A stretch of 64,000 nucleotides of DNA from Tipula vernalis (Eukaryota; Arthropoda; Insecta; Diptera; Tipulidae): the NCBI GenBank assembly GCA_958295665.1, contig OY282560.1, positions 40,735,044-40,799,043 of the forward strand, written 5' to 3'. A program made the translations under genes and the position numbers. The notes below the pieces were generated by a model. That model made no database searches. It was not told the origin of the DNA and saw only the letters and a program-made list of their open reading frames with translations. Positions 10,170-20,639 of this stretch are shown here, in pieces. How positions within the stretch are numbered: the stretch's first letter is position 1; the number at the start of each line of letters is the position of its first letter.

Positions 10170-12412
10170 GTGGAGGTTGTAGGTGAGAGAGGCAAACATG
10201 TGTCGTTAATGGCCCTCGCCTACTTTCTGGAGACTCAGAGTTGATACCTCCAATTGAAGTTAGGCGGCTCATAGCTTATTGCAAACGCAATGGGCTGGCC
10301 TACCTGATAGGATGCGATACAAATGCGCACCACACGGTGTGAGGTAGCACGAACATCAATAACAGGGGAAAGTCCCTTTTTGAATTTCTGATCTCAAATA
10401 ATATAGGCATTGTCAATAGGGGATGGAAACCTAGTTTTATAAATGCGATTAGGCAAGAGGTCCTAGATTTGACACTTGTTAAGAGGCCTCATTATCGAAT
10501 GACATGCACATCAGATTCGATTTGGCAGCCGAGACCATGCGGCGGCAGGAAATTAGAATTGCAAAACTGGACTATCAAATAAAAAGCGAGGTCTTTAAAA
10601 AAAACGCGGCACCAAGACCAACTTATAAATCAACTGTGACGGCTCTTAGAGGTCTAGTCACTAGGATTGAAAAAGCGGTGACTTATAAAGAAATTGGCCT
10701 TTGCGCCTTTGTGGACATTGAGGGGGCGTTTGATAATACCTCCTATGGATCGATAGAGAGGGCAGCAATGGAAAAAAGGGTTCCGCTTTCTACAATTAGG
10801 TGGATCCATTCCATGCTGGAACATCGTGAGATTAGACCAGACTAGGTGGCGAGTCAGTAACTATCAGGGCTGTAAAGGGCTACCCCCAAGAAGGCGTACT
10901 ATCTCCTCTTCTGTGGTCATTGGTTATTGACAGACTACTCCTTCTGAGTAGCCATGGGTTTGATGTCCAGGGCTACGCGGATGATGTGGCTATCATAATC
11001 AGAGCTAAGTTTGATGAGGGCATTTCTGATCGCTAATCAGAAATATCCAAACAAAACTGTCATTGTTTCTTTTACGAGGAGGAAAAAGCTCGCGCTTACA
11101 GGTCCCTCGTTAAATGGTACTATTGTTCCTTTCTCCAGCGAGGTTAAATATCTAGGGGTTATCCTAGATCAAAAAGTGAACTGAAAGCAACATTTGTTGA
11201 AAGTTCAAGATAGAGCCACCAAGGCTTTCTGGACCTGTCAAAGACTCTATGGGTGTACTTGGGGACTACAACTAAAAATGATATACATATCATTTCTTAC
11301 AATCATTAGACCTATGGTCACCTACGAATCGATTGTATAGTGGCCTAAAACTGAGCAGAAGGCAACGCAAACTTTATTGAATAATATTAAGCGTACAATG
11401 AACTCAACCGCTGCGATGGAGTCATTTCTAGGACTGACACCGTTACACCTGCATGTTAAAAAGGAAGCTGCAATTATGGCCTTAAAAATGCAGGCAGAAG
11501 GAAATATCAAACCAGGCAATATGGTGGGTCACCTGGAAATCCTTAAGAAATTTCAGACAAACCCTACCATAGGAATGCCATTCAACTCTATGCCAGCTAA
11601 ACGGGACTTCACAAACCATTTTGTGATAGGTTAACTGACCGGGTTGTGTAGAGTACAGGTGGACCATCCTTTGAGCGAGGATACGTGGTATGAATTACAG
11701 ATGCACTGCCCTCTCGAAGTTCTTGAGAACCAATGTGACCGTTTTTCAAGCGGAAGTATATGTTATACAATTTTGCGTAGGATAGGCATAGCGAAAGGCC
11801 CAAACGATGCAAAGATTTATATTCTATCAGACAGCCAAATGGCCTCAAAGGTCATTAGGTCTTGTACCGTTGAGTCAAGGCTAGTATAGGATTGTCTGAA
11901 GGTTATTAAATATCTGGCAGGTTCAAATAAGGTAACACTTATGTGGGTGCTAGTGGGTGAAATGAGGCAGCTGATAGCCTCGCCCGCGAGGGTTCTGCCC
12001 CTCCATTTATTGGACCAGGACCCTTCTGCGGCGTCACTAAGGGACACCTTAGAACAGCGGTAAAACGCTGCGAAGATGTTCAAAAATCATCCTACTGACG
12101 CAGAGTTCCAGGTTTGCGACAGGCGAATAAATTTATACACTTACGTCTGTCAGGGTTAAGGAGCGTCTTGAACTTAGGAAACCTGAGTTTAGGCTGCTTA
12201 CTAGCTTCCTCACAGGTCATGTTAAGGTATCACCTTAAGAATATAGGCTTAAGTACGACAGATGGATGCCGCTTCTGCGATCTGTAAGCGGAATCAGCCG
12301 AACATGTTTTGTGCCAATGCCCAGCCATTTTCCAGCAAAGACTACAACATCTATTAGGGAGGACAATGACACCAGATAGTATGTATCTTGTACCGGCCGG
12401 TAGTATTATCAG
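10170..12412 (+). pseudogene. LINE copy A ORF2 (endonuclease, RT, RNase H) with deletions
   Basis: Endonuclease sequence is readable from about 10,255 (RLIAYCKRNGLAYLIGCDTN) but ends abruptly near 10,565. There IRIAKL joins directly to DYQIKSEV, a loss of about 290 codons relative to copy C, covering the endonuclease-RT linker and early RT. RT motif A is intact (FVDIEGAFDN, about 10,711-10,740), as is GYADDVAI at about 10,972. A second deletion of about 20 codons follows near 11,035. The RNase H part (11,640-12,000) is shuffled across frames; only SDSQ is clear. The terminal knuckle region at about 12,240-12,350 is present but shifted. Non-functional. Confidence 0.8.
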
Positions 12413-12455
12413 ATTCATTAAGAGCCTGAATATTTACTGGACGAATAATTAAGCA

Positions 12456-13356
12456 GCGGTTTTGGTAAACTGCATGGTGCTGCTCTAAAAGGTAGACGTA
12501 CTATGTTCATATAACCAAACTGAAAATTCATCATCCTGAAAACAAACTATATATTTAATATAGGATTTAATCAACGCCTGAACATCATATAGCAGCCGCT
12601 AAAAATATAAATTCGTATACAACCTCATATTGAATCCCAATTTGTTCCATTGGAATATTGACATCCAGGATTATAACCTAAAAACAAAAGAGAACTAACA
12701 GAGAATCGTTTGATCGCGATTGTAATTACCATTTATACTTATCTGAAGTAATTGTCCATCAGCCGCTTCTTTTGTTCCTATAATTTGTTATCTGAAATTG
12801 TAAATTTAATATTAAATTTAAATTTAGTTTTATATCGAGTCATTTAACTTACCACCACCAATTAAATTTTTGTTTACTTCATTTTGACAGTTCCAATTTG
12901 AGTACAAGTTGTGAAATATTATATTAGGTGTGATGTTACACGTCCCAAATTTGTGCTAAAAATTTTCTATTGCTGAAATAAGTTTATAATGTCTGACAAC
13001 AGATGACACTTTATATAATTAAGAAATTTTCCGCAAAATCATTGTATTGTGACGGTGACACCTAGTGTGTAATAGAATAAGTTTAACTAATAGCTCAATG
13101 TTTTACTGTACTAAACGGAATTTTCCATGATAAAACAGTTCTAAATGTTTCTACACTATTAGTACTGGAAAAGTCATGAACTTTCGAGAAGTTTGGTTTT
13201 TGTAAATAAAAAGGCGAACAAGATCGAATTGGATTATTAGTATTTGAAACGCGATAGAGTAAACTTGTAAGATTATCAGTAGTATGTGGTAAGTAATTAA
13301 AAAGTGATTTAAAAAGTGTTTGAGTGGAAATAAAAATTATAAGTGTGCAGTAAAAT
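12456..13356. other. Spacer, possible solo LTR-like segment
   Basis: No coding sequence is recognised. From about 12,933 the plus strand begins TGTTACACGTCCC and continues to about 13,350 with a GTAAATAAAAAGGCG block. This overall look resembles a BEL-type LTR in plus orientation. There is no second copy in the window to prove it, and the neighbouring BEL fragment is on the other strand, so this is only a suggestion. Confidence 0.25.
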
Positions 13357-14150
13357 TTGAGAATATTTACCCATAATAATTCCTCAAAATTTTGTTTGTT
13401 CTACACGGATTCCGGTGTGAATTTATTTACCCAAATTAAATCACCAAAAAACATTTTCGACTTACTATATATCGGCCTTATGAGTTTTTGGTTGTTGTTT
13501 TCTTGTAGAAGTTTTCGCATTTTTCTTCCTCATCACTTAATACAGGCTGGTTTGGTACTGACTCGGTTTCCTACATGGTTCATAGTTACCGATATATGTC
13601 CTCTATTGCTAATAAACTCATTACTGGGTGAGAACGTACTTCGAAAAACATTTTTCCAGCCACCACCCGTCCCAACTTAGTATTTAGAGCGATGACTTGG
13701 TTTTGTTCATTGCGTATTTCACCTTCGTGAAAGCGAGTTTAGCTAATGGATCAGCTAGCTTAATGTTATTTAAATATTTGTAACCCTCTCGAAGCTTTGC
13801 AGTGACTATTGGCAGGATATGTGTATCTACCAATGCCACCTTTTCATTTTGTTTACTAACCAACTTTTACTGGATGTACCGTTTCGTTTTTCCTACTTTC
13901 ACTTTAATAATCTCGGCTACTGGCAGTTTTCGTTGTGTAGTTGACGGCAAATGAAACTTGTTATCTGGAATCAAGAAGTACACGAACCATACCTCTAACG
14001 TTAGTTATGATTTTAGTAATAGCATTCGACTCATCGGAATGTGAAACGTTAGATAAATTGGGTGCTTCAGTTTGATTTGTATGAAGTAAGGTGTGTTGCT
14101 TCTTCTTACATAGTTTTACATTGAATGATTAATGTTTAAACGATTCATTT
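13357..14150 (-). pseudogene. BEL/Pao fragment 3: gag end, protease, pre-RT linker
   Basis: Read on the minus strand from about 14,110 downwards, this shows a gag-end HTLLH motif, a protease-like VRVLLDS, then ILPIVTAKLREGYKYLNNIK and KLADP. After a frame change come NTKLGRVVAGKMFFEV and VLSDEEEKCENFYKKTTT. This order (protease, linker with NTxLGWxxxG, then a charged stretch before the RT) is typical of BEL/Pao pol. It overlaps in content with the next element (14,237-14,958), so it must be a separate copy. Stops and shifts are frequent, and the RT itself is missing. Confidence 0.6.
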
Positions 14151-14236
14151 TGATGAGTTTAACTTAGTACAGAGATATAATTTATGGTTGCCCTAATAGC
14201 AACACGGACAAGTAGTATCTGTGGACGAGAAAAGTT

Positions 14237-14958
14237 CTATGGCTTTGACCCTTGCGTCAACTCTAAATAGTTTTGAGCGTCCAGTCTCTTCTGAAGAAAC
14301 TTCAGGAGTTCCGGTAATAACGGTGTGATACTTAATACTTCCTCAGATTCCCAAAATTTTTTAGGACTATTATATAAGCTGCTATTGTCGATAATAACGG
14401 CCTTGCAGTGACTGGATTCTTGCCTAGGTTGGTTATTGCCCGTAAATATCCATCCAAGATGTGTGTTATGGGCATAAATTGTATTGTTCGAATCCTTTAG
14501 TTGCTCTTGTTTAAGGATATCGAAAAATTTGTCAGCTCCAATGAGTAGATCGATTTTGGAAGCTGATTTCAGACTTGCATCGGCTAACGTCAAGGTTGAA
14601 AAACATTTGCAATGCGACCAATCAGTTTCTTGTACTGGCCTGACGGTGGTTATGAATGGCAACACACATAAGCGCAAACTTCGGAAATATAATCGGATGG
14701 TTTATGTGGTGATATGACTAGGTCCACTATTCTCCGAGTGGTAACCATCTTTTGGTTTGAAAGCCCTTGGATACAAATTCGTCCATTTTTACGTTCTAAT
14801 CCTAATCTTTGGACAAATGCTTCCGTGATTAAGGAAGTTTGGTAACCTGAGTCAAGTAACACTCGACATAACTGATGCTGACCACTTCTATTTTTTACCT
14901 TCACGGTTGCGGTTGGTAAAACTGCTGAACCTAACCCATGACTGGAAACTGCATACAC
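14237..14958 (-). pseudogene. BEL/Pao element 2: protease and pre-RT linker
   Basis: The aspartic protease core is visible as QLCRVLLDSGYQTSLITEAF (14,958-14,650 frame). A second frame overlapping by about 30 bp (14,677-14,237) continues with KIDLLIGADKFFDIL and THLGWIFTGN, the hallmark linker of BEL/Pao pol between protease and RT. The protein ends at a stop at 14,237 before any RT motif, so the element is truncated there. The protease would process Gag-Pol; the single frameshift between the pieces and the missing RT show it is dead. Confidence 0.8.
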
Positions 14959-15235
14959 GACGATTGTGGCATCTGAGAATTCTTTGTTGCAGTTGAATCA
15001 ATTTGATGGTTGTTGTGTTGTAATGATTGATTACTCCCTGACTCATTTCCGGTGGATTAACTAGAACTTGTGGCTAGATGCAACAATGTGTTGTGAGTTC
15101 TTTTGCAGAAGTGGCATCTCCCCTTTGACTTGCCGTTGTAAACAGTGTTAGCTTGAGTGAAGCAGTTGAAACAACGGGTTTCGGCCTTTATCCAATCTCT
15201 TCGTTTCTCAACAGGCCAATTCTTAAATTTCGAAC

Positions 15236-15246
15236 ATTGGAATATT
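15236..15246. repeat. Target-site duplication, left copy (hairpin insert)
   Basis: ATTGGAATATT, repeated exactly at 15,479-15,489; the bases next to each copy differ. Confidence 0.8.
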
Positions 15247-15478
15247 ATATAAATAGAAAAACAGTTTTTTCTATTTTTATTTTACTATTAAATAGATATT
15301 TCTATTTTTGTGATAATTTTTATCAATCAAAATAAAAATTATCACAAAAATAGAAATATCTATTTAATAGTAAAATAAAAATAGAAAAAACTGTTTTTCT
15401 ATTTATATTATATAAAAGTGATAAAAGCCACAAAAAGCAAAAAAGTGAAAATGGTCAAATACCATCTTTACAATATAT
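15247..15478. mobile_element. 232-bp hairpin (foldback) insertion in BEL gag
   Basis: The insert contains two inverted arms of about 74 bp that match almost perfectly (left about 15,249-15,322, right about 15,332-15,407), separated by a loop of about 10 nt around TCAATCAAAA. A further 60 bp without inverted match follows on the right. The direct repeat ATTGGAATATT flanks the insert at 15,236-15,246 and 15,479-15,489. The gag frame resumes across it if the insert plus one repeat copy is ignored. No protein is encoded. Class unknown. Confidence 0.85.
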
Positions 15479-15489
15479 ATTGGAATATT
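15479..15489. repeat. Target-site duplication, right copy (hairpin insert)
   Basis: ATTGGAATATT, second copy flanking the hairpin insertion. Confidence 0.8.
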
Positions 15490-16479
15490 GGATCATACTC
15501 ATTTTTACAAACAATACACGATTCAACGGAATTGGTAAACGTTTTTGTTGGTTTTACTTGTGTAACTGTTCGTTTGGGATAGCTTTTCAAGGCATCCAAG
15601 GCGTCGGCTCTTCTCATCAAAAAATCGATTAAGGATTGGCAGGTTGGGAATTTCACATCGGATGTCTCATTGGCCTATTTATCTCTGGTTTGCTCGTCTA
15701 ATTTTTGAATTATTAAATAATTTAACCAGGGGTCTCGTGTTTCAGCTTCAGGTCCAATGGCTTTTAATCCCCTGATTACTTCGTCTGAAATATACATTAT
15801 ATTGCGAAGATGTTGTGAGGTAAGATTATTAATTGCTGGCAAGTCTACTAAATTTTTTATAAACGATTGTACATTATACCGTTTTCTGTCCTAGCGAGTT
15901 TTTAATTTATACAACGCCTCATAACTTGAATCAGAAATTAGCAGATGTTTTAGGAGATTGGCAGCTTCGTTTCTTAAATTTCCCTTCAAATACTGAAACT
16001 TCTGTGCAGGATTCAGATTCGGGTTTTCGTGGATGGTGGACGAGAATAAAACATAAAATGATTGCCATTCCGTGTAACTACCGTAAAATGGTGCAATATT
16101 TATTTTTGGTAGTTTAACTTCCAGATTAACACTACGGTTCTGATCGACTTGTGTACCATTTAGCTCTACCGACCGATACATTCCCAACAGCTAAATTAGC
16201 CTTTCGAATCAATTTGTTCAATTCTGCAACTGTAGCATAATATTTGTCTTCGAATTCATTTTGCTGGCTTTCGTCATCTGGATTCGCTTCGGTGATACTT
16301 TGTTCAATTTCTTGAAAGTCGGATAATAATGTGTCTAAACGACGTAATCGAAACTTCAGCTCTTCTAGTTCGAGTTTGGATGCTTCAATGTGACGAAGAT
16401 CTTTAGCATAATTGAGAATCTTTGTCAGAGATCCCTTTATAGTGGAACGTCGTTTTGTCAACACATCTATTCAAGGCAT

Positions 16480-16888
16480 TATTCAAACAATGAGTTCTTG
16501 TGGCTTAACTTCGAATTAAATGGATGGATACAGCACTGGGAGGCTCTCGTTGGCGTGAATTCAATACTATCACGTGGAATTCACTCACAACCCGGAAAAT
16601 GTTTATTTGTAGTTTAATCGATCACTCACAATATTTACTGATTGTTCACTGCTGATGGTATGATATTCTTTGTTCTGTTATGTGTAACCGCCTCATTAAT
16701 AACTGATAAATACCGTAGATACGTGGATACGTTTCGCTTTCCTATCCGGCTCGAAGGACCATGTTTCGATCGAGCACAACTTTGAAAAATAGAATTTCGG
16801 ACTGAACCAAACCAAAATGATTGTTTTGTTTTTTACATATCAATTTTTTGTTATGTTGGTATTTAGATTTATGGTTGCGACGTTAACA
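16480..16888 (-). mobile_element. BEL/Pao LTR shared by two internal regions
   Basis: On the minus strand an LTR begins TGTTAACGTCGCAACC at 16,888. Immediately before it is a polypurine tract, as expected for a 3' LTR. At its other side the gag of element 2 begins within a few dozen bases of about 16,480, as expected for a 5' LTR. The downstream LTR border is not certain. No second copy of the whole LTR is seen in the window. Confidence 0.6.
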
Positions 16889-16904
16889 TACCCCCCCCTT
16901 CCTT
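16889..16904 (-). promoter_or_regulatory. Polypurine tract
   Basis: The minus strand reads AAGGAAGGGGGGGGTA directly before the LTR start. Such tracts prime plus-strand DNA synthesis in LTR retrotransposons. Confidence 0.7.
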
Positions 16905-18500
16905 GAGCTTTCGAATGGTCAATGTTTACGATGATACGACTTGAACAAGCCCATCAATCCCCGGCTGTTGTTCGACTATTCTGCCTAGCTTCTATTTCAA
17001 AGGCAGTAGATTTTTATCCTTGATGATAACGATGGTACCGACAGATAGATTTGTAGTTTTCTTTTGCCAGCGGTAACGATATTGTAATTGCTGCAAATAT
17101 TCCTTCGACCATCTGTCCCAAAATTGTTTGTATAGTTGATTTACCAGTTACCATCTTTTTGCATAGCTGAGCGTATCGATAGTTGATATGACCATTTCTG
17201 GTATTGCCGTCAGTGGTCGACCGATGAGGAAATGCCCCGGAGTTAGGATCTCGATCTCATCATCCGTAGGAATTAAAGTGATAGGTCGGGAGTTAAGTAG
17301 ATGTGTGTGGTGGTGCGAATTTCATAATTATTTTGTCATGTTAATGTTTTGAACTTAGTTTGGATTTGGTCTTACTGGCTTGCAATAGATTGTAAAGTTC
17401 GTGCAGTTTGGAATTGGCACCGAAAAAGTTAGTTCCATTATCGGAGTAAATGGTTTTGCATAATCTTCTGGTGGGAATAAATAGTCGAATCGTTCCCAGA
17501 AATGCATCAGATGACAAGTCTGAGGCAAGTTCTAGATGAACTGCCTTAGTTGCCAAGCATACAAAAACTGCCAAATAAGTGTTTTACACAATACACATTC
17601 TCGGCACACCTTTTTTGATGATTGTTTCCCGTTGACTGGCCAAAAGTTTTGGCGCATCGCTGCTAGAAGTCCTTGTTGGACAACGTGTAACTGCTTAATA
17701 TGGATATATTTCATTATTGTATACATATGAACAAAAATGATCTGTTGGCAATAAAATTGCGTGTCGTGATGCGTATGACCACAATGAAAAATTCAAACGG
17801 CCGCCTACTCGTAATAACGTGTTGTCATCTAAGAATATGGATAATGACTTTAAAGATGGATCGCGAATAATGTAATCTTTTTTTTGCAGCCCATGGTAAA
17901 TGTCTGGAAATGCTGAGGATTGAATTGGCCTTAGACTCATCATTAAGCCTTGGTCTATTTCTTCTGTAGTTAGTTCTCCGCTTCTCTTTTTACCAGGATT
18001 ACGTGAGTTGTTAATAAATCTCGCCACATACGCCATAGAATTGCATAACGCTCTGAAAGAATTTTTGAAATTGATGCGACCGAGAGGATCGTCGACGATC
18101 TCCGCACTTGTATTCGACAAAGCTGTCATATCTCGTTGCTCTGGAAGAACAATACCCTGACCAAATTTGAAATTGTTCCCGTTCCTCACTTCGTCTACAG
18201 AGAGCAAGAATAGAGGCCCATTCCACCATAATTCCGATGACAACAGTGATTTAGGCGTCATACCCCTAGATACTAAGTCAGCGGGATTTAGTTTCGAATC
18301 GATGTGTAACCAGTTTTTTGATTAAGAGCGCGATTGTTTGACCGATACTCGATTTGCCACATAGGTTTTTCACCTAGTAGATGACGAGTTAATCCAGCAG
18401 AGGGTAATCATTGAATCAGTCCAGTAGAAATAATCAGCAATTGTGAAATTAACAACTGCGACTACCTTTTCCATCAATTACTTTCTTTTACTCTAGTAAA
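16905..18500 (-). pseudogene. BEL/Pao element 1: RNase H end and integrase
   Basis: From about 18,460 downwards, the end of RNase H reads SMITLCWINSSS, followed by a block with ADLVSRGMTPKSLLSSELWW and NGPLF. The integrase N-terminal region follows with LRVGGRLNFSLWSYASRHAI. The HHCC zinc part (17,726-17,532) shows KQLHVVQQGLLAAMRQNFWP and CRECVLC. The DDE core (17,574-17,341) shows FVCLATKAVHLEL and KTIYSDNGTNFFGAN. The C-terminal part (about 17,240-16,910) has GHFLIGRPL, FWDRWSKEYLQQLQYR and GTIVIIKDKN. This order is diagnostic for BEL/Pao. Frameshifts and a few stops break it. Confidence 0.85.
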
Positions 18501-18603
18501 ATAAAGTATAGTAATCATGAAAATTTTGGACCTTGAGATTTTTAGAGATTTATTTGTTTTGAGGTCCCCTGAGTCCGAAAAAGTGGGTTTCGAAATGGTG
18601 TCT
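18501..18603. other. Left flank of octamer array inside BEL element
   Basis: About 100 bp containing GAGTCCGAAAAAGTGGG do not continue the BEL pol frame. They may have arrived with the octamer as part of an inserted element, or be degenerate BEL sequence. The first octamer array has different flanks. Confidence 0.35.
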
Positions 18604-19126
18604 GTCTGTCAGTCTGTCAGTCTGTCAGTCTGTCAGTCTGTCAGTCTGTCAGTCTGTCAGTCTGTCAGTCTGTCAGTCTGTCAGTCTGTCAGTCTGTCAG
18701 TCTGTCAGTCTGTCAGTCTGTCAGTCTGTCAGTCTGTCAGTCTGTCAGTCTGTCAGTCTGTCAGTCTGTCAGTCTGTCAGTCTGTCAGTCTGTCAGTCTG
18801 TCAGTCTGTCAGTCTGTCAGTCTGTCAGTCTGTCAGTCTGTCAGTCTGTCAGTCTGTCAGTCTGTCAGTCTGTCAGTCTGTCAGTCTGTCAGTCTGTCAG
18901 TCTGTCAGTCTGTCAGTCTGTCAGTCTGTCAGTCTGTCAGTCTGTCAGTCTGTCAGTCTGTCAGTCTGTCAGTCTGTCAGTCTGTCAGTCTGTCAGTCTG
19001 TCAGTCTGTCAGTCTGTCAGTCTGTCAGTCTGTCAGTCTGTCAGTCTGTCAGTCTGTCAGTCTGTCAGTCTGTCAGTCTGTCAGTCTGTCAGTCTGTCAG
19101 TCTGTCAGTCTGTCAGTCTGTCAGTC
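18604..19126. repeat. Perfect octamer array (TCTGTCAG)n, about 65 copies
   Basis: Strict 8-bp period over 523 bp with no variant base. It is the reverse complement of the unit at 5122-5824. It lies inside the BEL/Pao element, within the RNase H region, directly after minus-strand codons reading HGLAD. Confidence 0.98.
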
Positions 19127-20330
19127 AGCCAAACCATGTGATTGTATATCTTGAGGCTGTTGGCATTATTTGAAAATGGGCCGAGGAATTTTAACACTGT
19201 TTAGATCTTCCAGATGTGATAGAAAGGTAACCCAATATGTACATTGAGCCATCAGAAGACTTTTTGTAAGAAGATTTTCCCTAGCACGAAAACCGGCTCG
19301 ACAAGACCATTTGGATCAAACACACTGGCGAGTTGTGAAATGACAATTCTTTTTGTTATTCGTTTGGTATGTACTAAGGACCTAGTGACCTGAATATTGA
19401 GATGGTCTCGTGTAGGCGCAGGTTTTCCCGCAATCATCATTATTAATTGGCACCTATAGGTTTCAAGATCTTTCGGAAGAGTTTCTAACAGGAGCTCCTC
19501 ATGATTGGAACACCATTTCCTTAAATTCATTCCGACCGACTGTAAGATGGAAGAAATAGATGACTTTAGTCTAACGGCTTCTTCTATAGAATTAGACCCA
19601 GACAACAGATCGTCCACATTAATATCGTTTTGGATAACTGAACTAGCGAAAGGATCCTCGTTTTGGTTGTTAATTGAATCAAACATCTAATAGCCAGAAA
19701 CGGGGCTGAGGTGGTTCCATACGTGACGGTCTTTTGCTTTTATGTGCACAAGTCGTCTGAAGAATTGTAGCGCCAGTAGGTATAATGATACTGCTGGTCG
19801 CCAGGATCAAGCAATATCTGTCTATACATTTTGCAAATATCTGCACTAAATGCATATAGATGAGTCCTAAAATGAAGGAGTATGGCGAATAGTTCATTCT
19901 GGATTACAGGGTCTGTCATTAGAATATCATTAAGCGAATAGCCATTTGAGGACTTAGCTGAGCCATCAAAGACGACCCGCAGTTTTGTTGAAGTAGAATC
20001 TGGTTTTATGACGCAATGATGCGGTAAATAGAAATTTGGCTGTTCGACAGTGGCCACCAATTCCATGTGATTTAAGTTTTCATACTCGGACATAAACTTG
20101 TTGTAACTCAACCGAAGTTCGGGATCTAACTTACGTTCAAGATTTAGGAATCGTCTCTGTGCCCGACCTGCTGAATCGCCTAGCACTGAGGGTGTCTCAG
20201 TAAATGGTAGTTTTACCACGAAGTGGCCGGTTATTATCAAGTGAATTTCTGCTGATTACATCACATTGGTCGGTTTTCCCACATTCTTTCTAATAGCTCA
20301 TCTAGTCGATCCGACTCCACGTTTGTGGCT
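19127..20330 (-). pseudogene. BEL/Pao element 1: reverse transcriptase
   Basis: The frame at 20,240-19,740 is a good BEL/Pao RT: GHFVVKLPF, then FYLPHHCVIKPDSTSTKLRV, VVFDGSAKSSNGYSLNDIL and AFSADICKMYRQILLDP. The next piece (19,686-19,252) contains DINVDDLLSGS, where the usual YVDD box reads NVDD with both aspartates kept. It also contains RIVISQLASVFDPNGLVEPV and GKIFLQ. The sequence then continues towards RNase H (LNSVKIPRPIF ... HGLAD) until it meets the octamer array at 19,126. One frameshift near 19,700 and the array insertion make it non-functional. Confidence 0.87.
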
Positions 20331-20639
20331 ACCATGTTTCAATATTTTGACGTTGTCGCAGCTCCCAGAACTCTCCACTCAAACCTTGTATTTTGCAGAG
20401 ACGGCAGATTTTCTGCCAGTTTAATTTGTCCTGTGGATTGTAATTCCGCGAAAATTTCAGCTGCTAGATGGATGTTGTGTGGAATTGGCCAATAAGAAAC
20501 ATTAACAGTCATGCTTTGTAGGTTGATAACCCGATATTTTTTTTAATACATGTGCTTCGATTATTGACGAAAAATTGTTTATACGAGAGTGAATATTAAG
20601 GGTAGCACTACGTGAAAAGGAGGTAGGCGTACTGCCTAT

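Larger units (their letters stand above)
9150..12455 (+). mobile_element. Decayed LINE copy A (LOA/I-like family)
   Basis: This is a decayed member of the same family as the better-preserved copy C at 57,299-60,661: long stretches match residue for residue. It retains 5' sequence that copy C lacks. At 9217-9260 a GGCGCTAAAGGA segment matches the LINE 5' leader at about 26,050. An ORF1 remnant and a shortened ORF2 follow. Homology to copy C runs past the ORF2 end into the 3' UTR and stops near 12,452; no poly-A tail remains. Internal deletions remove most of the region between endonuclease and RT. Confidence 0.82.
15000..16464 (-). pseudogene. BEL/Pao element 2: gag
   Basis: The N-terminal piece (16,464-16,132) is a Lys/Glu-rich, probably coiled-coil, segment containing LRRLDTLLSDFQEIEQSI. 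The next piece (16,187-15,891) has KLPKINIAPFYGSYTEWQSF and NLNPAQKFQYLKGNL, the characteristic BEL/Pao capsid region. The end carries cysteine motifs: CIVC at about 15,515 and, beyond the hairpin insertion, CFNCF...CHFCKRTHNTLLH at about 15,080-15,165. The hairpin insert at 15,247-15,478 lies exactly between the two halves of this zinc-binding region. Other frameshifts lie near 15,890 and 15,660. Gag starts directly downstream of the LTR at about 16,480-16,888. Confidence 0.8.

Noticed and set aside
18517..19173. Open frame of about 218 codons over the second octamer array
   Set aside because: Same low-complexity artefact as the first array.
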